From Hymenobacter sediminis (GTDB lineage: Bacteria; Bacteroidota; Bacteroidia; Cytophagales; Hymenobacteraceae): a stretch of DNA of 64,000 nt. The stretch spans positions 390,720 through 454,719 of the forward strand of contig NZ_QKNS01000005.1 of the NCBI RefSeq assembly GCF_003231285.1. The letters are read 5' to 3'. The position numbers and the translations under genes are program-made. Position 1 is the stretch's first letter, and each line of letters opens with the position of its first letter. The notes under the pieces are model-generated. The model was not told the origin of the DNA. It did not search any database and saw only the letters and a program-made list of their open reading frames with translations. Below are positions 1 through 9,224 of this stretch, piece by piece.

Positions 1-29
1 ATTTTTTACACCCTTAACCACTTCAACTC

Positions 30-119
30 ATGCCCTGCGGTAAAAAGAGAAAGCGTCATAAGATTGCCACTCACAAGCGGAAGAAGCGTCTGCGCAAGAA
101 CCGTCACAAGAAGAAGTAA
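30..119 (+). CDS. Small basic AURKAIP1/COX24-like (mS38-type) ribosomal peptide
   Basis: A 29-residue peptide (MPCGKKRKRHKIATHKRKKR..., ending HKKK) in which more than half the residues are Lys, Arg or His. It is too short for ordinary ORF callers. The composition and the core KRKRHKIATHKRKKR match the short peptide that Bacteroidota genomes carry upstream of RNase G/E and that is annotated as AURKAIP1/COX24 domain-containing, after the mitochondrial small-subunit protein mS38. The likely role is binding rRNA in the small ribosomal subunit. It is followed by a hairpin terminator and then by rng on the same strand. The family assignment rests on recalled similarity; the reading frame itself is unambiguous. 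Confidence 0.8.
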   Translation: MPCGKKRKRHKIATHKRKKRLRKNRHKKK

Positions 120-225
120 GCCCTCCCGGGGTTTGCTGGCGGCATCTTTTCACTAGAAGAATGTCCGTCTATCTCTCACTTAGGTTCTCTGAGAGTGGCC
201 AGAAGTTTGCTTTCCCCGTGGCTTA

Positions 226-262
226 AAAGGGAAGCTGGCGCTTTGTGCGCTGGCTTCCCTTT
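226..262 (+). terminator. Hairpin terminator after the small basic gene
   Basis: Arms AAAGGGAAGCTGGCGC and GCGCTGGCTTCCCTTT pair over 16 bp (two G-U pairs) around a short loop. It separates the 29-residue peptide gene from rng. Confidence 0.7.
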
Positions 263-330
263 GCGGGTTTCGGGGGTAGCAGCTTTGCTGATGGCTTATT
301 TCAGAGCCCCTTTTCTAACCGCTTAATCCA

Positions 331-1938
331 TTGAGTAACGAATTAATCATTAATTCTACTCAGGACGGAGAACGGATTGCCCTGCTACAGGACAAGCGGC
401 TCATCGAATATCATTTCGACCGCAACGACACCGCCTATTCGGTGGGTGACATTTTCCTGGGCACGGTCAAGAAAGTTATGCCCGGTCTGAACGCCGCGTT
501 CATTGACATTGGGTATCAAAAAGACGCCTTCCTGCACTACGGCGACTTGGGGGAGAATTTTCCCTCCCTAGTGAAGTGGGGCAAAGGCGTACAATCGCAG
601 AAAATTACCGTTGGCCCCCTGAAAACCTTCCAGTTTGATGGGACGCTCGACAAAGTCGGTAAAATCGACAACACGCTTAAGAAGGGCCAGCAACTGCTGG
701 TTCAGATAGTGAAGGAGCCTATCTCTACTAAGGGCCCGCGCCTGTCCACGGATATTTCCATGGCTGGCCGCTACTTAGTGTTGGTTCCGTTTTCAAATAC
801 CATCAGCGTATCCAAGAAGATTGTCAGCAAGACGGAGCGAGAGCGGCTCAAGCGGCTTATTGCCTCCATCAAGCCCGACAACTTTGGCGTGATCATCCGC
901 ACTGTGGCCGAAGGCCGCGAGGTGGCTGAACTCGACAAGGATATGCAAAGCATGGTGAGCAAGTGGGAGACCCTCTTCCAGAACCTGCGCACGGGCAAGC
1001 CCAACGACAAGGTGCTGGGAGAACTGGGCCGCACGAGTTCCATGCTGCGCGACATGCTCAACGAGTCGTTTGATGCCATTACTGTGGACTCGACGACGAT
1101 GTATGAGGAGATGCGCAGCTACCTGCAGCAGATTGCGCCAGATAAGCTGGGGCTCCTGAAGCTGCACACCGGCAAGGTGAAAATCTTCGAGCAGCACGGA
1201 ATTGAAAAGCAGCTGAAAACGCTGTTTGGCAAAACCGTAACAGTGCCCGGCGGCGGTTACCTTGTCATTGAACACACGGAGGCCCTGCACGTCATCGACG
1301 TGAACTCCGGCAACAAGAGCAACCAGGAAGGCGACCAGGAGGCTACAGCCCTGCACGTAAACCTCGCGGCCGCCAAAGAGGTAGCCCGCCAGCTTCGGCT
1401 GCGCGATATGGGCGGCATTATCGTCGTCGATTTCATTGACATGAAATCGGGCGAGAGCCGGAAAAAGGTGGAAGACGCGGTGCACAGCATCATGAAGCAG
1501 GACAAAGCCCGCTACACCATTCTTCCCATTACCAAGTTTGGCCTGCTTCAGATTACCCGGCAGCGCGTGCGGCCGGCCGAAGCCATTGTCACCGGTGAGG
1601 TGTGCCCTACCTGCGGTGGCACGGGCAAGATTTCGGCTTCCATCCTCGTGACGGACGAAATCGACAACAGCATTGACGACCTGCTGGTAGCGCAAAACCA
1701 GTCGGGTATTACGCTTTCAGTGCACCCTTTCCTGCATGCCTACTATACCAAAGGGTTGGTGAGCCGACAGATGAAATGGTACCTGAAGTATTATAAGTGG
1801 GTGAAGGTGATGAAAGACACTAGTCTGGGCCTCACCGAGTACCGCATCGAGGACGAGAACGGCGAGGAAATCGAGCTGCACTCGGCCGCGGCGGCCATGA
1901 GCCGGTTGCAGGACCGGGAAGTGGAAATAACTGACTGA
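331..1938 (+). CDS. rng: Ribonuclease G/E family endoribonuclease
   Basis: Single-strand-specific endoribonuclease of the Rne/Rng family, involved in rRNA maturation and mRNA decay in the cytoplasm. The 535-residue length fits RNase G rather than RNase E with its long scaffold tail. An S1 RNA-binding domain lies near residues 35-130, starting around [23 protein letters not shown]. The catalytic metal ligands appear as Asp323 (VIDVNSGN) and Asp367 (VVDFIDM). The Zn-link CPTC sits at Cys425 and Cys428. The start is TTG at 331: no ATG lies nearby and the sequence [11 protein letters not shown] matches the usual N terminus in this phylum. It follows the mS38-like peptide gene, a conserved pairing, and ends in a strong hairpin. 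Confidence 0.95.
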   Translation: MSNELIINSTQDGERIALLQDKRLIEYHFDRNDTAYSVGDIFLGTVKKVMPGLNAAFIDIGYQKDAFLHYGDLGENFPSLVKWGKGVQSQKITVGPLKTFQFDGTLDKVGKIDNTLKKGQQLLVQIVKEPISTKGPRLSTDISMAGRYLVLVPFSNTISVSKKIVSKTERERLKRLIASIKPDNFGVIIRTVAEGREVAELDKDMQSMVSKWETLFQNLRTGKPNDKVLGELGRTSSMLRDMLNESFDAITVDSTTMYEEMRSYLQQIAPDKLGLLKLHTGKVKIFEQHGIEKQLKTLFGKTVTVPGGGYLVIEHTEALHVIDVNSGNKSNQEGDQEATALHVNLAAAKEVARQLRLRDMGGIIVVDFIDMKSGESRKKVEDAVHSIMKQDKARYTILPITKFGLLQITRQRVRPAEAIVTGEVCPTCGGTGKISASILVTDEIDNSIDDLLVAQNQSGITLSVHPFLHAYYTKGLVSRQMKWYLKYYKWVKVMKDTSLGLTEYRIEDENGEEIELHSAAAAMSRLQDREVEITD

Positions 1939-1975
1939 CGGATTTTTTCTGCGAGAAAACTCCTCCTGATAGAAG

Positions 1976-2011
1976 AAAAGCCCGCGTTACAGCCAGTAAC
2001 GCGGGCTTTTT
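1976..2011 (+). terminator. Terminator of rng
   Basis: Perfect 15-bp stem, AAAAGCCCGCGTTAC with GTAACGCGGGCTTTT, loop AGCCA, followed by T residues. A classic intrinsic terminator 37 nt after the rng stop codon. Confidence 0.9.
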
Positions 2012-2162
2012 CATAGCAGCAGGGGGTAGGAGCAGAAAGAATAGCGCAACTGTTCGCTTGCTTGAACTGCTGGTTAGCTGGGTAAAACCGCGTATTCATC
2101 CAGAAAGAGAAACTGTTGGGCGAGGATACTGGTACTTTGGAGGGCGCCCTACCATTTCTCCT

Positions 2163-4499
2163 ATGTCTACCCCCTCTTTCGGCACTACCCCCTCGTACTT
2201 GAGCTTAGAGCAGGCTCACCTGCGAATTCAGGAGTTGGAGGCTGCGCTGAATGACGCCGTGGGCCGTGCTGATAGCACCTCCAGACGCCTACGTCAGTTA
2301 ATGAATAACCTCCAGGAAGGGATTCTACTAACGGATAAAGCCGGCCGCATCGACTTGATAAATGAGCGGTTTTGCGAGCTATGGGAATTGGATGAGCCGG
2401 CATCGTACTGGCTGGGGCGGGCCTGGCAGGAACTAGCGGCGGTGTTGGTGCCCCTAACGGCTGACCCAACGGCTTTTGAGCAGCAGGTTCACCAGAAGCG
2501 CCAAAAAGGGGAGCCTGTCTTCAACGATCCGGTAGAGCTGGTAGATGGGCGGGTGCTGGAGCGGGATTTCATGCCCATGCAAGCGGGCCCCGACGATACT
2601 ATGCATGTGCTAATCCGGCTGCGGGACGTTACTGAATACCACCGCGCGATGACACAATTGCGCGCGATAGCCAGTATTCCTAGCCAGAACCCAAACCCTA
2701 TTTTCCGGCTCGATGTAACGGGCCAATTGCTGTACACCAATCCGGCCGCCAATAGCTTATTCCAATCATTAGCCGATGCCGACCAAAACAGGTTATTGGC
2801 TAAAGCGCAAGGCTTGGCTTCTACGGCCTTGGCGCACAGTCAGCCTTGGCAGGTAGATATTTCGGTAGGAGAAGGTTTCTTCGCGGCTTTTGTGGCGCCC
2901 TTTGCCGAAGAAGGCTATGCGAATATCTACCTCGTTAACATTACGAAACGCATTCTGGCCGAGCAGGAACTTAACCGCGCTAAGGATGAGGCTGAGGCGG
3001 CTCTGAAAGCGCGCGAGAATTTCTTGGCTAACATGAGCCATGAAATACGTACGCCCATGAACGGAGTGCTAGGTATGGCCGGACAGCTAGCGAAAACCCG
3101 CCTCGATGGACGGCAGCAGGAATTTGTCCGCATCATCCGAAGCTCCGGCCAGCATTTGCTTAGCATCATCAATGATGTGCTAGACATGGCTAAAATTACC
3201 TCGGGCAAGCTAGAGTTTGAGCAAACTGCCTTTAACCTCTGCGATTCACTAGGCGAGGCTCTTCAGCCCTTGGTAATGCAGGCAATAGAAAAAGGCCTGA
3301 CGGTAGCTGCTACCCCCCTCCGCGACTCGTGCCCTTTGCCTTGGGTAACCGGCGACCCGTACCGAATCAATCAGGTAATGATTAATCTGATGGCCAATGC
3401 TATCAAGTTTACAGAACCTGGAGGGCACATCACAGTAATGAGCCGGCAGTTGGGCGCCACAGATAACGCGCTGGAGGTGGAGTTTCTGGTTGCGGATACC
3501 GGCATTGGAATTCCGCCGGAGCAACAGACCCGTATTTTCGAAGGCTTCACGCAGGCCTATGCCGATACGACCCGGCGTTTTGGCGGTACGGGGCTAGGCC
3601 TGAGCATTTCGCGGGCCATTGTTGAGCAGTTAGGAGGTGAGTTGACGGTGGAAAGTGAGCTGGGCAAGGGTAGTACCTTTCGGTTTGTACTGACCCTACC
3701 CCGCACGCCCGCCGTAACGCTTGAGCCCACTGTTTCTTCCTTCGATACTGGTGCATTACGCGGCCGTCGGGTGCTCCTAGTAGAAGATAACGAAATCAAC
3801 CGCGACGTAGCCCGTATGCTGTTAGAAGAGTGGGGAGTTGAGGTAGATGAAGCCGAAAACGGGCAGGTAGGGGTAGAAATGCTACAGCACCAACTTTACG
3901 ATGCCGTGCTCATGGACATTCAGATGCCGGGCATGAGCGGGCTGGAGGCTACAGCCGTCATCCGGCAGCTACCGGACCCGGCTCGCGCTAACGTGCCCAT
4001 TCTGGCTCTCACGGCCAACGCCTTTCGGGCCGATAATGCCCGCTACTTAGCCGCCGGTATGAATGCCTGCCTGACGAAACCCTTCGAAGAAGCGGACCTC
4101 TATCAACACCTCGAAAGCTTGCTAGCAGAGGCAACTTCTACCGCTCCTGCCAGCTACGACCTAACCAAACTGCGGAGCCTGGCGCATGGTCGCGATGCTT
4201 TTGTGGTAAAGATCATCCGGTCGTTTCTGACCAACATGCCCGCTAGCTTGACCCAACTGAATGCTGCCGCTGCCGCCAACGACTGGTCTCAGGTAGCGAC
4301 CATCATTCACCATATCAAGCCTGGAGTTGAGTCGTTGGGCATACGCGAAGTACTACCCCTGATGCAGCAGCTAGAGCAGCAGAATGCTGAGTTTACGGAG
4401 CCGGCCCGGCGCGCGGCCGTAGCCCAAGTAGCTGCCCGGCTCCAACAGGCCCTGCATGAACTACCGCAGGAATTGCCTGCTACTCGTGATATAGGATAG
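2163..4499 (+). CDS. Hybrid sensor histidine kinase (PAS-HisKA-HATPase-REC-Hpt)
   Basis: Cytoplasmic phosphorelay hybrid kinase of 778 residues, with no transmembrane segment visible. An N-terminal coiled coil (about 20-45) leads to two PAS-like regions (about 45-270). HisKA follows with His293 in [12 protein letters not shown], then HATPase_c with GTGLGLSIS around residues 470-485. The receiver domain carries phospho-acceptor Asp585 (VLMDIQMPG). The C-terminal Hpt domain has His716 in [12 protein letters not shown]; the Pro after Lys replaces the usual Gly and is a variant common in Bacteroidota. I chose ATG 2163 over an upstream frame extension at 2058, which lacks domain-like sequence. No cognate output regulator is adjacent, so the target is unknown. 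Confidence 0.9.
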   Translation: MSTPSFGTTPSYLSLEQAHLRIQELEAALNDAVGRADSTSRRLRQLMNNLQEGILLTDKAGRIDLINERFCELWELDEPASYWLGRAWQELAAVLVPLTADPTAFEQQVHQKRQKGEPVFNDPVELVDGRVLERDFMPMQAGPDDTMHVLIRLRDVTEYHRAMTQLRAIASIPSQNPNPIFRLDVTGQLLYTNPAANSLFQSLADADQNRLLAKAQGLASTALAHSQPWQVDISVGEGFFAAFVAPFAEEGYANIYLVNITKRILAEQELNRAKDEAEAALKARENFLANMSHEIRTPMNGVLGMAGQLAKTRLDGRQQEFVRIIRSSGQHLLSIINDVLDMAKITSGKLEFEQTAFNLCDSLGEALQPLVMQAIEKGLTVAATPLRDSCPLPWVTGDPYRINQVMINLMANAIKFTEPGGHITVMSRQLGATDNALEVEFLVADTGIGIPPEQQTRIFEGFTQAYADTTRRFGGTGLGLSISRAIVEQLGGELTVESELGKGSTFRFVLTLPRTPAVTLEPTVSSFDTGALRGRRVLLVEDNEINRDVARMLLEEWGVEVDEAENGQVGVEMLQHQLYDAVLMDIQMPGMSGLEATAVIRQLPDPARANVPILALTANAFRADNARYLAAGMNACLTKPFEEADLYQHLESLLAEATSTAPASYDLTKLRSLAHGRDAFVVKIIRSFLTNMPASLTQLNAAAAANDWSQVATIIHHIKPGVESLGIREVLPLMQQLEQQNAEFTEPARRAAVAQVAARLQQALHELPQELPATRDIG

Positions 4500-4503
4500 C
4501 AAC

Positions 4504-4540
4504 AACAAGGCCCACGCATAAAGGATGCGCGGGCCTTGTT
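4504..4540. terminator. Bidirectional terminator between kinase and barrel gene
   Basis: Arms AACAAGGCCCACGCAT and ATGCGCGGGCCTTGTT (16 bp, one mismatch) lie in the 55-nt gap between two convergent genes, so the hairpin probably serves both. Confidence 0.85.
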
Positions 4541-4554
4541 CATTACGTGGCGAG

Positions 4555-5229
4555 CTAGAACTTCATACCGAGGTCCAAGGCGAATTCGCTGTTTTTCAGT
4601 TCTACATCTTTGAAGCCGCGCTCATCCTCGAAGTAGTTGTCGATGTTGAGCAGGCCACGGTGGTAGCTCAAACCCGCTAGTACACGGGTGCTTTTACCCA
4701 ACTGACGCTCTACCCCAAACCCGGCCCGCAGGCCTACATCCGGAATAATAACGTGCTTGGCAGCTTTGGTTTTTTCCAGTGTAGCGGGGTCGGTGTAATA
4801 CTTGTCGCCGCCTATGCGGCCGGCAATGGCAGCATTCAGAGAGCCACCAAGCTGGAAATAGAGCTTCGTGTCGGTAGCAATGTCGTTCGTGAATAGCTTC
4901 ACCGTGACGGGTACCTGCAGGTACTGCAGCCCGATTTTCTGCTCCGCCCGCCGCTGCGGGTTCAGGGTAGGGTCGAAGTAACTCACGGTGCCGCCTTTGC
5001 CGGTGAGCTCTAAGCCAGTGCTGAAGGCATAGTTCTCACCGAAAAAGTAATCGACGATGATGCCACCACCAATGCCGAGCTTGGCTTTTTCGTTTTGCAA
5101 CCCGTTCTCCAGCGAGTTGGCGCGGAGGTGGGTAATGGAAGGCGAAACTTTCAACCCAATTTCAACCTGAGCGGAGGCAGCACCAATGGTGGCGCCGCTG
5201 ATAACAAGGGCAAGCAAAGCTTTTTTCAT
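4555..5229 (-). CDS. Outer-membrane beta-barrel protein (PorT-like)
   Basis: A 224-residue exported protein with a clear signal peptide (MKKALLALVISGATIGAASAQ, cleavage near residue 21). The mature part begins VEIGLKVSPSITHLR and has alternating polar/hydrophobic strands (TGLELTGKGG, LQYLQVPVTVKLF, PDVGLRAGFGVERQL), typical of the small eight-strand outer-membrane barrels classed as PorT or OMP_b-brl_2 in Bacteroidota. It ends FALDLGMKF, an aromatic C terminus usual for barrels. Related but distinct barrels occur as a cluster at 33.1-35.6 kb. The specific function is unknown; a porin-like or structural role is inference. Confidence 0.8.
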   Translation of the reverse strand: MKKALLALVISGATIGAASAQVEIGLKVSPSITHLRANSLENGLQNEKAKLGIGGGIIVDYFFGENYAFSTGLELTGKGGTVSYFDPTLNPQRRAEQKIGLQYLQVPVTVKLFTNDIATDTKLYFQLGGSLNAAIAGRIGGDKYYTDPATLEKTKAAKHVIIPDVGLRAGFGVERQLGKSTRVLAGLSYHRGLLNIDNYFEDERGFKDVELKNSEFALDLGMKF

Positions 5230-5320
5230 GGCAGTTACGGAATTACAAGTAGGGGAAACACGATGCCACGGCGGTTGGCCGTTCCGTTTTGGCTAATTTC
5301 GCCTTAAAGATAGAACCGTG

Positions 5321-6349
5321 ATGCACATTCCTGCCCGTATGCGGGCCCTCCTCGCGACCCTGCTGGTAGCCGGACTAGGCCTAAGTGCCTGTTCCCGCGG
5401 CCAAGAAAGCTGTGAACTGGACCCTGAAGTTGCCAAGGTTTCGGCTCCGGTAACGGTGGAGCGCCTGGAGAAGCCGTTTTTCCAGATTAAAAACCCTGTT
5501 GATGCGGAACGCTTCCTGCGAGAGCATGGGCTTTTTGCGCGGCAGTTTTTGCAGAGCGGTCAATACCCGGCCAGTGTGCTTAGTGCTACCCTGGCGCGCT
5601 TGGCTACCAATGCCGGTCTTCAGAAGCTGGGTGCCCAGGCCGATACTACCTTCCGCACAGAACAGCTGCAGCAGCAACTGCAGCCCATGTTCCAGCATAT
5701 CCGCTACTACTTTCCCGATTTCCGGGTCCCCCCGGTAAAGACGTTTGTCAGTGGGCTGAGCCAGGATTTATTTGTGAATGACAGCTTGCTGGTTATCAGT
5801 ACCGACTTTTTTGTGGGTCCGAAAGCAGCTTACCGTCCTAATGTGCCGGTTTACATTCAGCGCCGCTACACCAAGGAGCATGTGCTACCTACCGCCGCGC
5901 TGGCCATCAGCAGTAAGTACAACCAGAAGCAGATCACCAACCAAACCATGCTAAGCGAAATGGTGCAGTTCGGTAAGTCGCTGTACTTCGCGGAAAAGGT
6001 GCTGCCCTGCACCGCCGATTCGCTAATTATGGGCTATACCGATAGAGAAATGGCCGGAGTAGTCTTTAACGAAGGCAAAATCTGGGCTCACTTCATTGAT
6101 AAAAATCTGCTCTACAACACGGCTCCCTTCACTATTCAGAAATACATTGGAGAGCGGCCCAACATTCCGGAGATTGACAAGACGTGCCCGGGTAGGGTAG
6201 GGGCCTGGATTGGCTGGCAGATTGTGCGCAAATACATGGCCGAGCATCCCAATGTGACTCTAAAGCAGTTGATGGCTGAAAAAAATGCCCAGCGCATTCT
6301 GAACGAGTCGCGCTACCGGCCTAAGCAGAACCGGGGCCGCCTCAGCTAG
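5321..6349 (+). CDS. gldB: Gliding-motility lipoprotein GldB-like
   Basis: Predicted lipoprotein of 342 residues with signal peptide MRALLATLLVAGLGLSAC, lipobox LSAC. The body resembles GldB of gliding Bacteroidota: the N-terminal LEKPFF segment, the central DSLLVISTDFFVGP and YIQRRYTKEHVLP, and a C-terminal GRVGAWIGWQIVRKYMAEHP helix typical of the GldB-related family. GldB is needed for gliding and for stability of the type IX secretion/gliding machinery in Flavobacterium. I start at ATG 5321; GTG 5318 and ATG 5339 are alternatives that all keep the signal peptide. It sits two bases upstream of a glycosyltransferase and probably shares its transcript. Confidence 0.8.
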   Translation: MHIPARMRALLATLLVAGLGLSACSRGQESCELDPEVAKVSAPVTVERLEKPFFQIKNPVDAERFLREHGLFARQFLQSGQYPASVLSATLARLATNAGLQKLGAQADTTFRTEQLQQQLQPMFQHIRYYFPDFRVPPVKTFVSGLSQDLFVNDSLLVISTDFFVGPKAAYRPNVPVYIQRRYTKEHVLPTAALAISSKYNQKQITNQTMLSEMVQFGKSLYFAEKVLPCTADSLIMGYTDREMAGVVFNEGKIWAHFIDKNLLYNTAPFTIQKYIGERPNIPEIDKTCPGRVGAWIGWQIVRKYMAEHPNVTLKQLMAEKNAQRILNESRYRPKQNRGRLS

Positions 6350-6351
6350 CC

Positions 6352-7554
6352 ATGCACATTGCCGTCTTCAGCCAGTATCACACAAACCCCGACTGCCCTG
6401 CCACCAGTCGGCACTACTCGCTGCTGGCGCAGATGGCCCAAAAGCACAGGGTTACCTTAATTACTACCCGCACCTGGGAGACGCAACGCCTAACGCAGGC
6501 ATTTCCCTGGCTACCAGAGGGCGTAGAAATGCGGGCTGCTGCGGTACCGTATGAAAATAAAATGGGGGTAGCGCGGCGGGTATTATCCTTTGGCCGGTAT
6601 GCTGCCTATGCCCTACGAGAAGGGCTGCGCATTGATAAACCCGACGTCATCTGGGGCATCAGCACCCCCTTAACGGCGGCCTGGGCCGCGGCTCAGGTTG
6701 CACGTCTGCGTCGGGTGCCGTGGGTATTTGAGGTGCAGGATTTGTGGCCTTCCTTCCCGATTGCCATGGGGGCCGTCCCTAGCAAGCTGGCTCAACGTCA
6801 GCTCTACGCCTTGGAGAAAAATTTGTACCAATCGGCCCGCCATGTCTTACCCCTCTCGCCAGACATGACCTCCTACGTGCGGCAACTAGGCTTACCCGCT
6901 GAGAAGCTGACGACCGTGCTCAACGGCACAGACCTGGATCTGGCCGCTAGGGCCACGGAAGAGGCTGTGATGGCCCTACGGCAGCAGCATGGCTTGGTAG
7001 GGCGGCGCGTGATTTTGTACGCGGGTACATTTGGGCGGGCCAATGATATTCCTACCTTAATAGCCGCTGCCGAACAGTTGAGCCAGCAGCATCCCGAGGC
7101 AATCTGGCTGTTTATGGGGCATGGGTATGATGAGCCTTTGTTGAGAGCTGCAGCTGTACGCTGTCCTGCTATCCGGCTGGTACCAGCTCAGCCACGTCAC
7201 GCCGTCTTCACCTGGTTCCGTCTGGCCGATGTAGCAGTAGTTTCCTTTTTGGGGCTGCCCGTGCTCGATGCCAACTCTCCGGCTAAGTTCTATGACAGCC
7301 TAGCCGTGGGTACACCGGTTATCGTCACGAATCAGGGCTGGACGAAAGCCTTGGTGGAGCAGCACGGCTGCGGCTGGTTTACCCCGGCCAGTGAGCCTGC
7401 TAAAATGAGCCAGCTACTAGCTGATCTGCTAAAGCATCCGGACCAGTTGCTAGCGGCAGGAGCCGTCGGCCTGAAAGTAGCGGAGGCGCAGTTCAACCGA
7501 CTGCATATTGGGGCGACAATTCAGAGGGTTCTGGAAGGTGCCGCGAATCAATGA
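6352..7554 (+). CDS. Glycosyltransferase family 4 (WbuB-like)
   Basis: A 400-residue GT-B glycosyltransferase. The N-terminal acceptor domain starts MHIAVFSQYHTNPDCPATSR and includes the WbuB-like EVQDLWPSFPIAMG (about 130-143). The C-terminal donor domain shows VLYAGTFGRANDIPTLIAAA (about 222-241) and SPAKFYDSLAVGTPVIV (about 312-328), the nucleotide-sugar binding region of GT4 enzymes. It most likely adds a sugar to a lipid-linked or surface glycan on the cytoplasmic face of the inner membrane. Its ATG lies two bases after the gldB stop, implying co-transcription. Donor and acceptor cannot be read from sequence. Confidence 0.85.
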   Translation: MHIAVFSQYHTNPDCPATSRHYSLLAQMAQKHRVTLITTRTWETQRLTQAFPWLPEGVEMRAAAVPYENKMGVARRVLSFGRYAAYALREGLRIDKPDVIWGISTPLTAAWAAAQVARLRRVPWVFEVQDLWPSFPIAMGAVPSKLAQRQLYALEKNLYQSARHVLPLSPDMTSYVRQLGLPAEKLTTVLNGTDLDLAARATEEAVMALRQQHGLVGRRVILYAGTFGRANDIPTLIAAAEQLSQQHPEAIWLFMGHGYDEPLLRAAAVRCPAIRLVPAQPRHAVFTWFRLADVAVVSFLGLPVLDANSPAKFYDSLAVGTPVIVTNQGWTKALVEQHGCGWFTPASEPAKMSQLLADLLKHPDQLLAAGAVGLKVAEAQFNRLHIGATIQRVLEGAANQ

Positions 7555-7589
7555 TTTTGGTGTATATACTTCTTAGTGCTACTTATGTA

Positions 7590-8309
7590 CTAAGTTGTGC
7601 TTTTGCCTGGCAAATGTGGGGCTTGACGCTGTTTAACAGGTTTTTTATCAGGGGTAAGCTCCTGTTTCGATACCACATCAGTGTAATACTTGCACCAGCT
7701 TTTAAGCGGACAGATACTGCACTTTGGATTTCGAGCTACGCAGATGTAACGGCCGTGCAGAATCAGCCAGTGGTGGGCTTTCGGCACCAACTCCTGCGGA
7801 ATGTAACGCACCAACTCTTTCTCCACAGCTAAGGGGGTAGTGGCTGAGCGCGGCACCAGTCCTAGCCGGTGCGACACCCGGAAAACGTGCGTATCCACAG
7901 CCATAGCTGGCTGGTTATAGATAACCGACACCACTACGTTAGCCGTTTTGCGGCCTACCCCTGGAAGGCGTTGCAACTCCTCAATAGTGCTGGGTATTTC
8001 GCCCCCGAACTCCTGCATCAGCAGGCGGCCGAGCCCTGCCAAGTGTTTCGCCTTGTTGTTGGGGTAGGAGACACTGCGGATGAAGGGGAATATCTCCTCG
8101 GCAGATGCGGCTGCTAGGTGCGCGGGGGTAGGAAATTGCTCCAACAGTGCCGGCATAATCTGATTTACGCGCTTATCGGTGCATTGGGCACTGAGCACCA
8201 CGGCCACAATCAGCTCGTAGGGGTTGGAGTATACCAGTTCCGTTTTCGGTTCCGGAAAATTGGTCGTGAAATAATCGAGGAAGTGGCGGAACCGCTCGGG
8301 CTTACGCAT
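7590..8309 (-). CDS. nth: Endonuclease III (DNA glycosylase/AP lyase)
   Basis: Base-excision repair enzyme that removes oxidised pyrimidines and nicks abasic sites. The 239 residues carry the helix-hairpin-helix LPGVGRKTAN with catalytic Lys121 and catalytic Asp139 (AVDTHVFR), one residue off the E. coli numbering. The [4Fe-4S] ligands Cys190, Cys197, Cys200 and Cys206 have the canonical C-x6-C-x2-C-x5-C spacing. I start at MRKPERF (8309), not at a longer in-frame ATG at 8387, because the conserved family sequence begins here. A TACTTTGC promoter-like box lies at 8331-8338 on the same strand. It converges with the glycosyltransferase without an obvious terminator. Confidence 0.95.
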   Translation of the reverse strand: MRKPERFRHFLDYFTTNFPEPKTELVYSNPYELIVAVVLSAQCTDKRVNQIMPALLEQFPTPAHLAAASAEEIFPFIRSVSYPNNKAKHLAGLGRLLMQEFGGEIPSTIEELQRLPGVGRKTANVVVSVIYNQPAMAVDTHVFRVSHRLGLVPRSATTPLAVEKELVRYIPQELVPKAHHWLILHGRYICVARNPKCSICPLKSWCKYYTDVVSKQELTPDKKPVKQRQAPHLPGKSTT

Positions 8310-8342
8310 ACGGCAAAGGTGAAGTGCTCTGCAAAGTACAGG

Positions 8343-8395
8343 CAAAAAAATGTCCTTGCGTGCAGAAGCTGCCAGAAGCTCCTGCACGCAAGGAC
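8343..8395 (-). terminator. Terminator of the sigma/anti-sigma operon
   Basis: A 14-bp perfect stem (GTCCTTGCGTGCAG at 8352-8365 with its complement at 8382-8395), followed on the minus strand by seven T residues. It lies just after the anti-sigma stop codon. Confidence 0.85.
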
Positions 8396-8419
8396 TATAC
8401 TTTTCCCCTAAGAAACTGC

Positions 8420-8650
8420 TTACCCGGCCTTAAGAAAGGTGCGGGAGTACTGCAAAATAGAATCGGTGGTGCGCTTGCTGGGAGTGCGACGAGCCCCATT
8501 GAGGGCGCGCTGGGCCAGCAGCAGGTCGGCGCAGGTAGCGGCCAAGTCGGCGTCGTGCACCAGGGCCTGTTCTACTTCTTGCTGTTCATTAGCCGGCAAT
8601 TCGTTGTACACGTACCGGAGCAGCTTCTCGTGGGTAAAGGTTTTGATCAT
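8420..8650 (-). CDS. Small anti-sigma-factor-like protein
   Basis: A 76-residue acidic, helical protein starting MIKTFTHEKLLRYVYNELPANEQQEVEQAL. This resembles the N-terminal part of cytoplasmic zinc-finger-type anti-sigma proteins (helix, NELPxxE, then a segment usually containing HxxxCxxC), but here the zinc ligands are reduced to a single Cys (ATCADLLLAQ). There is no transmembrane helix. Its start lies inside the 3' end of the sigma gene, overlapping by 62 nt, which argues for translational coupling and for a role in controlling that sigma factor. The function is inferred from position and the N-terminal motif. Confidence 0.65.
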   Translation of the reverse strand: MIKTFTHEKLLRYVYNELPANEQQEVEQALVHDADLAATCADLLLAQRALNGARRTPSKRTTDSILQYSRTFLKAG

Positions 8651-9224
8651 AGAAAACGGGTTGCGCGGCCATCTTTTTCCGCAAGTTAATCAGCGCGTAA
8701 CGCATCCGCCCTAGCGCTGTATTAATGCTGACCCCCGTTGCATCGGCAATTTCCTGAAAGCTCATGTCGCCATAATGACGCATGATCAGGACTTCTTTCT
8801 GCGCCGCGGGCAGCTCCTGAATCAGCTCCCGAAGCCGCGCATGAGTTTCCTCACGGGTTAGCGCAGCTTCAGCACCTTCTTCTGCCAACGACAACGAATT
8901 AAAGGCGTGACTTGTTGTATCAAGATTTAATAAAGGACTGCGTTTTTCGCGACGGAAGCAGTCAATGGCCAGATTATGCGCAATCCGGCAGATCCAGGAC
9001 GAGAATTTGCCTTCTTCGTTATAGCGGCCGCCCTTCATGGTATGAATGGCCTTGATAAACGTATCCTGCAGGAGGTCTTCGGCCACGTCCTCATCACGCA
9101 CAATCAGCATGATGGTGGTAAAGACGCGGGCTTTGTGCCGCTCAAGCAATTGAGCAAAGGCTTCTTCCTGGCCGGCAATATAGAGCGAAATAAGAGCGGA
9201 GTCGCTCGGCTGCATGGTTTCCAT
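8589..9224 (-). CDS. ECF-type RNA polymerase sigma factor
   Basis: A sigma-70 family factor of 211 residues with region 2 (RVFTTIMLIVRDEDVAEDLLQ, then FSSWICRIAHNLAIDCFRR) and region 4 (LPAAQKEVLIMRHYGDMSFQE, then IADATGVSINTALGRMRYAL), the arrangement of ECF sigma factors. It should direct RNA polymerase to a small regulon. I chose METMQPSDSALISLY (9224) as start; the frame stays open upstream but shows no sigma-like sequence. The C-terminal 20 or so residues lie in the overlap with the anti-sigma-like gene. Signal and regulon are unknown. Confidence 0.9.
   Translation of the reverse strand: METMQPSDSALISLYIAGQEEAFAQLLERHKARVFTTIMLIVRDEDVAEDLLQDTFIKAIHTMKGGRYNEEGKFSSWICRIAHNLAIDCFRREKRSPLLNLDTTSHAFNSLSLAEEGAEAALTREETHARLRELIQELPAAQKEVLIMRHYGDMSFQEIADATGVSINTALGRMRYALINLRKKMAAQPVFYDQNLYPREAAPVRVQRIAG

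Noticed and set aside
793..1695. 300-codon minus-strand frame inside rng
   Set aside because: It is the mirror of a strongly conserved enzyme in GC-rich DNA; it has no promoter and no recognisable domain.
7551..7832. 93-codon frame starting at the ATGA overlap with the glycosyltransferase stop
   Set aside because: Most of it is antisense to the 3' end of nth, which has intact catalytic and FeS motifs. The hydrophobic start is suggestive, but the rest shows no protein-like pattern.
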